From: Holophagales bacterium UBA5704
GTDB taxonomy: Bacteria; Acidobacteriota; Thermoanaerobaculia; Multivoradales; UBA5704
Direction: 5' to 3'
DNA: 20,836 nucleotides
Assembly (NCBI GenBank): GCA_002420005.1
Contig: DIHE01000136.1
Coordinates: 10,765 to 31,600, forward strand
Shown here: one piece after another, positions 7,590 through 15,889 of the stretch
Numbering within the stretch: the stretch's first letter is position 1
Layout of the letters: every line of letters begins with the position of its first letter
Program-made: the position numbers and the translations under genes
Notes under the pieces: generated by a model
Told to the model about the DNA's origin: nothing
Databases searched by the model: none
Seen by the model: the letters and a program-made list of their open reading frames with translations, nothing else

Positions 7590-9149
7590 TCACGGCCAGA
7601 CCTGCCCCAGGCGCGCGAAGAGCTGGGCGTAGACCTCGATGCCGTCCCACAGGTTTTGCAGGCGCAGGTTCTCGTGGGCGGCGTGCTGGTTGTTGTCGTG
7701 ATTGACGATCGGGACGATGATCGTCGGCGCACCGAGCACTTCGGTGAAGAGGGAGATGGGGATGCTGCCGCCCAACATGGGGACACGGAACAACGGCCCG
7801 TCCGCCGCCTCGCCGACCGCTTGCAGCACGGCGCGCGAGACGGGCAGGTCCATGGAGGTCCGGACTCCTGGATAGCCGCTCTCCCAATCCAACCGGACGA
7901 TGCGCGCGTGCGCGCGCCGCGTTTCCAGGTCGGGCTCTTCGTGGACCACCCAGAAGCCCTGGCGGCGCAGGTGGGCCTCCAGCGTCTCGCGGACGGTCGC
8001 GGGTGTCTGGTCCGGGACCAGCCGGAAATCGATCGAGGCCCGGGCCTCGGTCGAGATCGCATTGCGCGCCTTCTCCCCCACCCCCGCCGCCGCGAGGCCC
8101 CGCAAGTTGAGCGCGGGCCGCATGACCAGGTCTTGCAGGCGGGCGCCGTTCCCCTCCGTCCAGGCGAGCCCGAGCTCTTCTTGCAGCGCCGGCTCCACGG
8201 CCGGCAGGTCCGCGGCGGCCCGGATCTCGCTGTCGGTCAGCGGACGCACCGCGTCGGAGAACCCGGGGATGCGAATCGAGCCGTCCGGAGCGCGGAGGCC
8301 GGCGAGCAGCTCGACGAGCAGGGCGGCCGGGTTGGGTGCCCAGTTGCCGTAGTGGCCGCTGTGCAGGGCGCGCAGTGGTCCGTAAACGGTGACCTCCAGG
8401 CTGGAGACACCCCGCGCGCCGAACACCACCTGCATGCGGCGGGAGGGATGCACAGGACCGTCGCACAAGAGCCAGGCGTCCGCCGCCAGCAGGTCGCGGT
8501 GGGCGCTCAGCAGGTCCGCCAGATGGGGGGAGCCCGCCTCTTCTTCTCCTTCGAGGAAGAACTTGAGGTTGACCGAGGGGGTGACACCGGCGGCGCGCAG
8601 CGCATCCAGGGCGGCGAGGAGGGCGATGATCGGCCCCTTGTCGTCGCTGGCGGAGCGGGCGTAGAGCCGCCACTCCGGGTCGAGCGCCGGGGCGGTGGCG
8701 AGATCGACCTCCCGGCCGCCGGCGGACAGGGGCCCGGTGCGCAGCACGGGCGTCCAGGGATCGGCGCCGCCCCAATCCGCCGGATCGGCCGGCTGGCCGT
8801 CGTAATGGGCATAGAAGACGACCGTGCGGGTCGCACCGGGAACGCGCAACTCGCCATAGACAGCCGGCGGCGCCTCCCCCGCGGTCAGCTTGCGGGCCTC
8901 GATCCCACGCTGCCGGAACAGTGCGATCAGGTGATCGGCATTGCGCTCGATGTCGTCGCGGTGCACCGCGACGTTCGGCAGAGCGGTCAGGTCCACCAGC
9001 GCGCGCACGATCTCCTTCTCGTGTGCGGTGCGCCAGGCCCGCACCTGGCTACGGAGCCCCCCGGGCTCCGGCACGGTTTGCGCGACGAGAGAGGGAGCCC
9101 CGAGGGCCGTCACCAGAAAGAAGGCCTGCCAGACGCGAGATGTGATCAT
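7590..9149 (-). CDS. Secreted M20-family metallopeptidase (dipeptidase-like)
   Basis: 519 residues. A signal peptide covers about 1-23 (hydrophobic core AFFLVTALGAPSLVA), so the enzyme should be exported. The di-metal site of the M20 family is complete: His115 and Asp117 in YAHYDGQP, Asp169 in SASDDKGP, Glu203/Glu204 in EGEEEAGS, Asp230 in LLCDGP, and His492 in QHAAHENL. His263 in ALHSGHYG marks the lid/dimerisation domain. The pattern is closest to carnosinase/CNDP-type dipeptidases (M20A/F-like) and suggests hydrolysis of short peptides or modified dipeptides. AGGAGG about 5 nt before the ATG supports the start. It is the last gene of the chemosensory run, starting 18 nt after the CheA stop, so it is probably on the same transcript. 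Substrate cannot be read from sequence. Confidence 0.92.
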   Translation of the reverse strand: MITSRVWQAFFLVTALGAPSLVAQTVPEPGGLRSQVRAWRTAHEKEIVRALVDLTALPNVAVHRDDIERNADHLIALFRQRGIEARKLTAGEAPPAVYGELRVPGATRTVVFYAHYDGQPADPADWGGADPWTPVLRTGPLSAGGREVDLATAPALDPEWRLYARSASDDKGPIIALLAALDALRAAGVTPSVNLKFFLEGEEEAGSPHLADLLSAHRDLLAADAWLLCDGPVHPSRRMQVVFGARGVSSLEVTVYGPLRALHSGHYGNWAPNPAALLVELLAGLRAPDGSIRIPGFSDAVRPLTDSEIRAAADLPAVEPALQEELGLAWTEGNGARLQDLVMRPALNLRGLAAAGVGEKARNAISTEARASIDFRLVPDQTPATVRETLEAHLRRQGFWVVHEEPDLETRRAHARIVRLDWESGYPGVRTSMDLPVSRAVLQAVGEAADGPLFRVPMLGGSIPISLFTEVLGAPTIIVPIVNHDNNQHAAHENLRLQNLWDGIEVYAQLFARLGQVWP

Positions 9150-9167
9150 CGATCCTCCTCAGGGCGC

Positions 9168-11870
9168 TCAGGCCCCGGGGGACATCTTAGCCAACCGCTC
9201 GACGATCCGGACAAGATCGGCGGAATGAAACGGTTTGATCAGATACTCGGACACGCCGAGCCCCAGCGCCTTGTCGCGGTGCTTCGGCCCGGCTCGCGAG
9301 GTGATCATCACGATCGGGACCTGCCGGTACTCCGCGAGACCCCGCAAGGTGGCGGTCAGCTCGTAGCCGTCCATGCGCGGCATCTCGATGTCGAGGAGGA
9401 TCGCATCCGGCGGCCGGCGCCGCTGCTGCAAGGTCTCCAGCGCTTCCAGGCCGTCTTTCGCCGTGGTGGGCAGCCAGCCCGCCTGCGTCGCCAGGTTGGA
9501 GAGGACGCGCCGGACGCCCAGCGAGTCGTCGACGATGAGCACTTCGAGGCGAACCGGAGCGGGGCTGCGCAGCAGGGCCGGGAGCCGCGCCGGGCCGGCG
9601 TTGCGCGGGAAGGTGTACGGGTCGAGGATGGAAACGACGCTCCCGTCGCCAAGGAGGGTCACCCCGGCGAGGCCGGCGACGCGCCGGAGGAGCGGGCCGA
9701 GCGGTTTGACCACCACCTCGCGGCTCTCGATCAGGGCATCCAGAAGGAATGCGGCGCGGTCCCCGCCGAGGTCGAGCACCGCGACCAGGGGGCGCTCCGC
9801 CGCGGGCTCGCCGGTCTCGGGGAGCTCCAGCACGGCGCGCAGGGGGCGGACGGCGAGCTCTTCGCCGTCGAGGGTCAGGAACGCGCCCTCCGGATCGGAG
9901 CGGATCTCGTCCGCCTCCACCCGCACCACCCGCACCACCGCCGCCGCCGGCACGGCGAACGGGCGGCCGGCGACACGCACCAGGAGGGCACGGGTCACCG
10001 CAAGGGACAACGGCAGCCGGATGACGAAGCGGGTGCCTTTCCCGGCCTCGGACTCCACGGCGAGGGTGCCACGCAGACTTTCAACCTGGGCGCGCACCAC
10101 GTCGAGACCGACGCCACGGCCCGAGATCTCGCTGAGGCTCGGGGCGGTGCTGAAACCCGGCAGGAAGATGAGCGTCCGCGCCTCCTCGTCGCTCAACGCG
10201 GCGGCGGCCTCGGGGGAGAGCAGACCTTCTGCGACCGCGGTGGTGCGCACGGCGGCGAGGTCGATCCCCCTGCCGTCGTCGCCGACCTCCAGCACGGCCT
10301 GGCCTCCCTGATAGCGCGCAGCGACGCGCACCCGGCCCTGCTCCGACTTGCCGTGGGTCCGCCGGACAGCCGGCTCTTCGATGCCGTGGCTGATGGCGTT
10401 GCGCACCAGGTGGAACAGCGGATCGGTCATCTCGTCGAGCACGCTCTTGTCGAGCTCCACGCTGCCCGCTTCGATCTCCAGCTCGACCGCGCGGCCGCTC
10501 TGGGCGGCGGCGACCCGCGCCGTACGGTGGAGACGGCCGGCGAGGCTCGCGAGCGGTACCGCCCGCAGCCGGAGGAGCCCTTCCTGCAGACCGCGGATGA
10601 TCCGCTGCTGCCGCCCCAGGAAGCCTTCGACGTCGGAGGACGCACCGGCCAGCTCGGAGCCCACGGCTTCAATGTCGCTCACCAGCTCCAGGAGGCCCCG
10701 CGACAAGAGGTCCAGCTCGCTGTAGCGGTCCAGCTCCAGAGCATCGAACTCCTCCGCCTCCACCGTCTGGGGGGTTCGGGGACCGGCGGAGACCCGCAGA
10801 CCCTGGACCGGTGCCACGGCACCGCGCTCGAGGCGGTCGGCCAGGTCGCGCAAGCGGCGCAGGCTGAAGCGCAGCTCCGCCGCCTGCCGCACGAGGTCGC
10901 GCTGGGACCGCTCCAGCACCGAACGTTCGACCAGCAGCTCGCCGGCCATCCGCACCAGGGGATCGATGCGGCCCAGCGGAATGCGCACCTGCTCGCCGGC
11001 CGGCGCCTGCCCGGCGAGGGCGGGGGCCACGGCGCCCGGCTCCGGCGCCACGGGCGGCTCCGGCAGCGGCGGGAGAGACGGCCCCGCGGACCACACCGGA
11101 GGGCTCACGCCGCGCAGGCGGGCGACCAGAGGCTCGACCCGCTCGGCCGCGGCCGGATCCTGGGGCCGCCGCACCAGGTCCTCCAACACGTCGACCGCTT
11201 CGTGGAGCAGCGCCACCCGGGCCACCGGGACCTCACCCTGCCGCTCGGATTCGGCGTCGAGCACGTCTTCCAGCGCATGGCTCAGCCGGCCGATCTCGGC
11301 GAAGCCCACCATGTTGGCGGTCCCTTTGAGCGAATGGACGCGGCGCCGGGGCTCGGCGAGCGACGCCGCGGTCTGCACCGGCTCGCGCAAGGCCGCGTTG
11401 ATCGCGTCGAGATGCTCCCCGGCCTCCTCCAGAAAACCGGCGACGATGTCCTCGGGAATACCCTCGACGGCCGGCCCTCCGGTGAGCAGGGCCGCCCCGG
11501 CAGGCGGCCACTCTTCCCCGGAAACGACCGGGACCGGCGGCATCTCCGGTGCGGCCGGCAGCTGCGCCAGAGCACCTTCGATCGCGCCGACCGACACCTG
11601 CAGAGCGCCGTGCACCTCCTCGTCGAACGGACGGGTGCCGTGGGCCACCGCTTCGAGGAGCAGCTCGCCCTGTTCGGCTCCCCGCGCCACGGCCTCCAGG
11701 TCGAGCATGGAAGAGGCGCCGCGGATGCAGTGGAGCAACCGATAGCCGTGCCCGCAGGCCGCGGCGTCGACCTCGGAATGGTCGCGCGCCAGCAGGTCGT
11801 GCAGCTCGGTCAGGTACGACCGGGCTTCGGCCACGAATCCCTGCAGGATCTCGGCGGCGAAAGCGTCCAT
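9168..11870 (-). CDS. CheA-type hybrid histidine kinase (HPt-HPt-CheA core-CheW-REC)
   Basis: 900 residues. It autophosphorylates a histidine and passes phosphate to response regulators. Two HPt domains are visible: HPt1 around His47 (LLHCIRGASSML, divergent from consensus) and HPt2 around His179 (RRVHSLKGTANMVGF, canonical). A Pro/Ala linker (about 255-292) precedes the dimerisation helices. The ATPase has the N-box HLVRNAISHG (487-496), DDGRG (531-535) and SGRGVGLD (583-590). A CheW-like domain spans about 622-755, and a C-terminal receiver about 776-895 has Asp781/782, phospho-acceptor Asp827, Thr857 and Lys879. The layout resembles PilL/ChpA and FrzE. The ATG at 11870 comes 10 nt after the receptor stop, with GAGG 8 nt ahead; the frame is open further up to 11996 but only inside the receptor gene. 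It is probably translationally coupled to the receptor. Confidence 0.93.
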   Translation of the reverse strand: MDAFAAEILQGFVAEARSYLTELHDLLARDHSEVDAAACGHGYRLLHCIRGASSMLDLEAVARGAEQGELLLEAVAHGTRPFDEEVHGALQVSVGAIEGALAQLPAAPEMPPVPVVSGEEWPPAGAALLTGGPAVEGIPEDIVAGFLEEAGEHLDAINAALREPVQTAASLAEPRRRVHSLKGTANMVGFAEIGRLSHALEDVLDAESERQGEVPVARVALLHEAVDVLEDLVRRPQDPAAAERVEPLVARLRGVSPPVWSAGPSLPPLPEPPVAPEPGAVAPALAGQAPAGEQVRIPLGRIDPLVRMAGELLVERSVLERSQRDLVRQAAELRFSLRRLRDLADRLERGAVAPVQGLRVSAGPRTPQTVEAEEFDALELDRYSELDLLSRGLLELVSDIEAVGSELAGASSDVEGFLGRQQRIIRGLQEGLLRLRAVPLASLAGRLHRTARVAAAQSGRAVELEIEAGSVELDKSVLDEMTDPLFHLVRNAISHGIEEPAVRRTHGKSEQGRVRVAARYQGGQAVLEVGDDGRGIDLAAVRTTAVAEGLLSPEAAAALSDEEARTLIFLPGFSTAPSLSEISGRGVGLDVVRAQVESLRGTLAVESEAGKGTRFVIRLPLSLAVTRALLVRVAGRPFAVPAAAVVRVVRVEADEIRSDPEGAFLTLDGEELAVRPLRAVLELPETGEPAAERPLVAVLDLGGDRAAFLLDALIESREVVVKPLGPLLRRVAGLAGVTLLGDGSVVSILDPYTFPRNAGPARLPALLRSPAPVRLEVLIVDDSLGVRRVLSNLATQAGWLPTTAKDGLEALETLQQRRRPPDAILLDIEMPRMDGYELTATLRGLAEYRQVPIVMITSRAGPKHRDKALGLGVSEYLIKPFHSADLVRIVERLAKMSPGA

Positions 11871-11880
11871 CCGCCGCGCC

Positions 11881-14085
11881 TCAGGCGGCCCTTTCCGGCA
11901 GCTTGAAGCGATCCATCGAAGCGCGGAGCTGGTCGGCCAGGGTGGCCAGGCCGCGGATCGAGGCCGCAGCATTGCGCGCTGCGGCCGCCGTCTCATTGGT
12001 CAGCTCGGAGAGCCGTCCCATGGTCCGGGCAGCCTCCTGGGTGTCGCTCGCCTGATGGCTGGTCGAGCTGGAGATCGTGCGGATCAGGTCGGCGAGGCGG
12101 GCCGACACCTCTTCGATCTCCTGGAGCGAGCGGCCGGCGGCGAGGGCGAGACCGGAGCCGCCGACCACCTCGCGCGTCATCCCCTCCATCGCGCCCACCG
12201 CTTCGTTGGTCTCGCTCTGGATCGTCTTGACCAGCGTTTCGATGCTCTTCGAGGAGGCGGCGGCGCGCTGGGCGAGACGCTCGACCTCTTCGGCCACCAC
12301 CATGAAGCCGCGCCCGGCATCGCCCGCCGAAGCGGCCTGGATGGTCGCGTTCAAGGCGAGGATGCTGGTGCGGTCGGCGATGTCGCCGATCACCTGCACG
12401 ATCTCGCCGATCTCCTGCGAGCTCTCACCCAGGCGCTTGATGCGCTTGGCCGTCTCCTGCACCTGGCCCCGGATGGCGGTCATGCCCTCGATGGTGCGGG
12501 TCACCGAGGTCGTGCCCTGGCGGGCTTTTTCGAGCGCCTGCTCGGCGACCCGGGCGGCGGCGAGCGACTGCTCGGTCGCCTGTTGCATGGCGCCGGCCAT
12601 CTGCTCCATGCGGGCGCTGGTCTGGTCGATCTCGACCGCCTGCCCGGCGCTGCCGGCCGCCAGACGCTCGGCGGTGGTGCGCACGCCACCGGCCGCCAGG
12701 CTCACCTCGGCCGAGGTCGATTTCACCCGCTCGATGACCTGCCGCAGCTCGGTGATCATGTAGTTGAAGGAGTCCGCGATGGCGCCCGTGATGTCGGGGC
12801 CGACTTCGGCGGAGACGCGCAGGTCGCCTTCGGCCACGTCGCTGACCTCGTTGAGCAGCTTCATCACCGAGGCCTGGATCTGGTCGCGCTCCTCGCGGCT
12901 CTGCATCAGGCCGCGGAGGTTGTCGAGCATGGAGTTGAGGTTGCGCGCCGTGGACCCCAGCTCGTCGGCCGAGAGCACCTGGGCGCGCACGCCGATGTTG
13001 CCGCGGCCGAGCTCGTCGAGCGTGCCGGTGATCGCGCGCACCTGGCGGGCGATGCCGCGGGCGATGAGCAGGGTGCTCACCAGGGCCACCAGGGTGAGCA
13101 CGCCGGAGAGGAGAAGCCGGCGGTTGCGCTCCGCGGTGAGGCGCCCGGTGCGTGCCACGAGCAGGCCGTTGAGCGATTCGAGCGAGCGGTCGTAGAGGCC
13201 GAACAGCCGGTCGTGCGCCTGGGTGCCCGTCTGCTGAAAGCCGGCGGGCGCCACACCCAGCGGGTCCGGCGCCTGGACGATCTGCCGGTCCACGGTGCGC
13301 AGCAGCGCATCGAGCGCGTCGAACGCCTCCTTGGAGGCCACACCGACCGTCGCCTGCAAGGCCGGGTTGTTCTGCACCGCCACGGTGTAGCCGCGCTGGA
13401 GACCCGGCACCTGCCGCCGCTCAACGTCCGCGAGCTGTCCGAGTGTCGCCCGTTCGGTCGGCGTCGCGCTCGTCCGCCGGGCGACCTCGACACCGAGGGC
13501 CCTCAGGTGTCCGACCGATCCCAGCATCTCCGGCAAGCTCACCACCACCGCCTCCATCAGGTAGTAGCTGTCGAGGTCGGGGTCGAGAATCAGGTTCGAG
13601 GAGTCGCCGACCTGGCGGATCAGGGCGTAGATCTGGTTGAGCAGGGCCGTGTGCGCGGCGAAGCTCGCGGCGCCGTCCAGCCCACCCGCGGCGGCGCGGT
13701 CGCGCAGCCCCTGCCAGCTCTTGGCGAGCGCCGCCACCTGCTCCGTCGTCCCCAGCTCCCGCCCCAGCCGCCGGTCGACCTCGGCGAGAGCCTGCACATC
13801 CGCGTCGACCACCTGGGCGGCCGTCAAGCGGGCGGCCACCTGCGCGGCGGCATCCGTTGCAGGGGCGAGGACCGGCTGGTCGCGGTGCGCCGCCACGTGC
13901 TCGAGCAGGCTGCGCAGCGGGCGCAGGGCTTCGACGCCGAGCAGCTCCTTCTCCGCGAACCGGATGTTGGTGTTGCTGGTCCGGGTGAAGTCGTTGACCA
14001 GCACGGCCAGCGGGACGAGCAACAGGGCGATGAGCAACCCGAGCTTGACCGGGAGCCGGAAGATCCTCTTGAGACGGTCGAACAT
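11881..14085 (-). CDS. PilJ-like methyl-accepting chemotaxis receptor with two HAMP domains
   Basis: 734 residues. TM1 lies at about 14-31 and TM2 at about 324-342; between them is a helical periplasmic sensor of about 290 residues (motif SNLILDPDLDSYYLMEAV at 163-180). A first HAMP follows TM2 (about 342-395), then a second HAMP-like segment (about 405-455: MKLLNEVSDVAEGDLRVSAE, then DITGAIADSFNYMI), a hallmark of PilJ. The signalling hairpin tip reads ILALNATIQAASAGDAGRGF (575-594), again PilJ-like rather than E. coli Tsr-like. There is no C-terminal pentapeptide for tethering CheR. It should form the receptor array with the CheW and CheA next to it. The ATG has AAAGGA about 10 nt upstream. 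Ligand unknown. Confidence 0.92.
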   Translation of the reverse strand: MFDRLKRIFRLPVKLGLLIALLLVPLAVLVNDFTRTSNTNIRFAEKELLGVEALRPLRSLLEHVAAHRDQPVLAPATDAAAQVAARLTAAQVVDADVQALAEVDRRLGRELGTTEQVAALAKSWQGLRDRAAAGGLDGAASFAAHTALLNQIYALIRQVGDSSNLILDPDLDSYYLMEAVVVSLPEMLGSVGHLRALGVEVARRTSATPTERATLGQLADVERRQVPGLQRGYTVAVQNNPALQATVGVASKEAFDALDALLRTVDRQIVQAPDPLGVAPAGFQQTGTQAHDRLFGLYDRSLESLNGLLVARTGRLTAERNRRLLLSGVLTLVALVSTLLIARGIARQVRAITGTLDELGRGNIGVRAQVLSADELGSTARNLNSMLDNLRGLMQSREERDQIQASVMKLLNEVSDVAEGDLRVSAEVGPDITGAIADSFNYMITELRQVIERVKSTSAEVSLAAGGVRTTAERLAAGSAGQAVEIDQTSARMEQMAGAMQQATEQSLAAARVAEQALEKARQGTTSVTRTIEGMTAIRGQVQETAKRIKRLGESSQEIGEIVQVIGDIADRTSILALNATIQAASAGDAGRGFMVVAEEVERLAQRAAASSKSIETLVKTIQSETNEAVGAMEGMTREVVGGSGLALAAGRSLQEIEEVSARLADLIRTISSSTSHQASDTQEAARTMGRLSELTNETAAAARNAAASIRGLATLADQLRASMDRFKLPERAA

Positions 14086-14128
14086 CGCTACATGTCCTTT
14101 CTCAGGCCACAGCCGTCAGGAAACTGCA

Positions 14129-14641
14129 TCAGGAAACCGCCATCGCCGTGAAAAGCCGGTCGACGTCGAGCACTGCGACCTCGCCGCGTTCATGATCGAA
14201 ATGGCCTGCGAGATAAGGGGCGAGGGGGGTGTCCGCATCCGCCGGGATGCCGCTCGTACGCAGCGCGCCCGCGGCCACCGGAACCACCCCGAAAACCCTT
14301 TCGACGAGCAGGCCGGCCACCACTTCCCCTTCCGGAGGGCCGATCACGAGCAAGCGGCTGGACGGCTGGTCCTGCACTTCGCCCTGCCCCAGAAAAGCCA
14401 GGAGATCGACCACCACCAGCGCCTCGCCGCGCAGGTTCGCCACCCCCCGGAACCAGGGCGGCACCAGGGGCAGGAGGGCGAGCGGAAGCACCTCGCTCAT
14501 CTCGCGCAGGAGCGCCACCGGCACGGCGAGGAGGCGGCCGGCGACGGAGGCGATGAGATGGCGCACCCCGGCGCCGGGCACAACGGCACGCTCGTCGGCG
14601 GCAAGGGCGGGCTCCTGGGGCGCTTCGGCGTGCATGGCCAC
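14129..14641 (-). CDS. CheW/PilI-like adaptor
   Basis: About 170 residues, one CheW-like domain that links receptors to the kinase. The diagnostic segment is PPWFRGVANLRGEALVVVDL (near residues 61-80) followed by LAFLG; the hydrophobic strands around it fit the two-barrel CheW fold. It starts either at GTG 14641 or at ATG 14635; neither has a strong ribosome site (GGGG lies 5 nt before the ATG), so the first two residues are uncertain. It begins 6 nt after the stop of the single-domain regulator and ends 43 nt before the receptor gene. As the only free CheW in the set, it probably pairs with the CheW domain inside the CheA. Confidence 0.88.
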   Translation of the reverse strand: MAMHAEAPQEPALAADERAVVPGAGVRHLIASVAGRLLAVPVALLREMSEVLPLALLPLVPPWFRGVANLRGEALVVVDLLAFLGQGEVQDQPSSRLLVIGPPEGEVVAGLLVERVFGVVPVAAGALRTSGIPADADTPLAPYLAGHFDHERGEVAVLDVDRLFTAMAVS

Positions 14642-14647
14642 CCCGGC

Positions 14648-15016
14648 TCAGGGCATCTGGCGCTTGACGCAGGCCAGCAGCTCGTCGGATTTGAACGGTT
14701 TCGTCAGATATTCGTCGGCGCCTTGCTTCATGCCCCAGAAGCGGTCGACGTCCTGGTTCTTGCTGGTCACCAGCACGATCCGGATGTCGCGCGTTTCCGG
14801 CGCGTTCTTGATCTGGCGGCAGATCTGGAAGCCGTTGGTGCCCGGCAGCACGACGTCGAGCAGAATGAGCGCCGGCCGCTCCCGTCCGATGCTCGCCAGC
14901 GCCTCGTCACCGTCCGCCGCGGCCAGCACCCGGTGCCCCTTCTCTTCCAGCATCCGCTGGATCAGTTGCCTCTCCGTCGGGCTGTCCTCCACCACCAGAA
15001 TGTGTCCCGTCGCCAT
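14648..15016 (-). CDS. PilH-like single-domain response regulator
   Basis: 122 residues, a lone receiver domain. Acidic pocket Glu10/Asp11, phospho-acceptor Asp54, Thr84 and Lys106 are all in place. The opening HILVVEDSPTERQLIQRMLE and the segment RFWGMKQGADEYLTKPF match PilH-type regulators of pilus chemosensory systems (which carry a similar WGKRQGA motif). With no output domain it probably acts as a diffusible target binder or a phosphate sink for the CheA. AAGGAG lies about 11 nt before the ATG. The neighbours on both sides are 6 and 27 nt away, consistent with one transcript. The PilH assignment rests on motif similarity, not phylogeny. Confidence 0.9.
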   Translation of the reverse strand: MATGHILVVEDSPTERQLIQRMLEEKGHRVLAAADGDEALASIGRERPALILLDVVLPGTNGFQICRQIKNAPETRDIRIVLVTSKNQDVDRFWGMKQGADEYLTKPFKSDELLACVKRQMP

Positions 15017-15043
15017 GTTCGGTCGTTCTCCTTCCTGCGGAGC

Positions 15044-15889
15044 TCAGTGCTGTACCGCGTCGAGCGCGGCGATCAAATCGGTCAAGAACGCTTCGCGGGT
15101 CTCTTCCCACTGCCGGCGCAGGTCGTCTTCTTCGAGGCTGCGGACCAGGCGGGAAAACAGGGCGTTCACCAGCCCGAGCACGCCCCCGGACAGCTCGGTG
15201 AACAGCGCCGTGCGCTGGGCCTCGGAGAGCGACGGCCGGGCCAGCCGCTCGCGCAGGCTGGCCAGCGAGATTTTTCCCGCCTCCACCTTGGCCTCTCCCA
15301 GCGCCGGAGAGATCCCGGCCTGGCGGGCCAGCAGCTCGCTCAGCTCGGCGTCGCAGAAACCCCGGGTGAGGTGGATGGTGCCGGTGTCGATGATCCGTGC
15401 GAGCAGATCCTCGAAGACCGGAACCGCCTGGGTGATACGAGCCCCGGCGTGCAACCCTTCGAGCCGGGCCACCTCGCGCTCCAGGCGGGCAAACAGGTCG
15501 ACCAGCGCCGCGTCCAGCGCCGTGTCGTGCGCCGCTGCGGGCGACAACCGGGGCAGCCCCGCCGACGACGGCTCTTCTTTCGGCATCACCGGGGTGCGCG
15601 TGGCGCGCACGAGCAGCTCGGTGAGCGGGGCCTTCACGTTGCGTTCCGCAAAGAGCCCCGGCGTCTCGATCACCTTGAAGATCCCCTCGCGCCAGCGCAG
15701 CAGCTCGACCACCGCCTCCTCTCCGGCGAGCCGGCCCACCCGGGCGTAGAGGATCTGGCCGCCGTCGACCACCAGCCGCCCCGTCTCGCCGCCGCGCATC
15801 ACAGTGAGCTCCTTGGGACGGAAGCTCAGGCACATCAGGCGCAGGACGTCCAGCATGCCGACCTCGGTGAGGTGGCCTTCGACGCTCAC
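15044..15889 (-). CDS. PATAN/DUF4388 domain protein
   Basis: 281 residues from GTG 15889. Residues about 1-80 fit the PATAN (PatA N-terminal, DUF4388) domain: GHLTEVGMLDVLRLM, then GRLVVDGGQILYARVG, then AVVELLRWREGIFKV. The remaining 200 residues are mostly alpha-helical, with no family I recognise; part (LSLAQRT-like helices, then ELSGGVLGLVNALFSRL) may be a second interaction region. The GTG overlaps the TGA of the upstream receiver gene by 4 nt (GTGA), implying translational coupling. PATAN domains accompany receivers in cyanobacterial regulators such as PatA and PixG-type proteins and are linked there to type IV pilus motor control. Here it likely serves as an output partner of the TPR-REC protein, which is inference. 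Confidence 0.83.
   Translation of the reverse strand: MSVEGHLTEVGMLDVLRLMCLSFRPKELTVMRGGETGRLVVDGGQILYARVGRLAGEEAVVELLRWREGIFKVIETPGLFAERNVKAPLTELLVRATRTPVMPKEEPSSAGLPRLSPAAAHDTALDAALVDLFARLEREVARLEGLHAGARITQAVPVFEDLLARIIDTGTIHLTRGFCDAELSELLARQAGISPALGEAKVEAGKISLASLRERLARPSLSEAQRTALFTELSGGVLGLVNALFSRLVRSLEEDDLRRQWEETREAFLTDLIAALDAVQH
15886..15889 (-). promoter_or_regulatory. GTGA start/stop overlap (translational coupling)
   Basis: On the minus strand GTGA holds the GTG start of the PATAN gene and the TGA stop of the TPR-REC gene. This 4-nt overlap decides the PATAN start and suggests that ribosomes reinitiate so the two proteins are made in matched amounts. Confidence 0.75.

Noticed and set aside
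5150..7705. Plus-strand ORF of 851 codons
   Set aside because: Antisense to the winged-helix kinase gene, which has intact catalytic motifs; no family features of its own.
7656..11906. Plus-strand ORF of 1416 codons
   Set aside because: It lies antisense to the M20 and CheA genes, whose motifs are fully recognisable. Its product is a low-complexity His/Arg/Gly/Gln-rich sequence, the usual shadow of high-GC third positions.
11871..11996. Upstream extension of the CheA frame to 11996
   Set aside because: The added 42 residues lie inside the receptor gene and look like off-frame sequence, whereas ATG 11870 has GAGG 8 nt ahead and starts the HPt domain directly.
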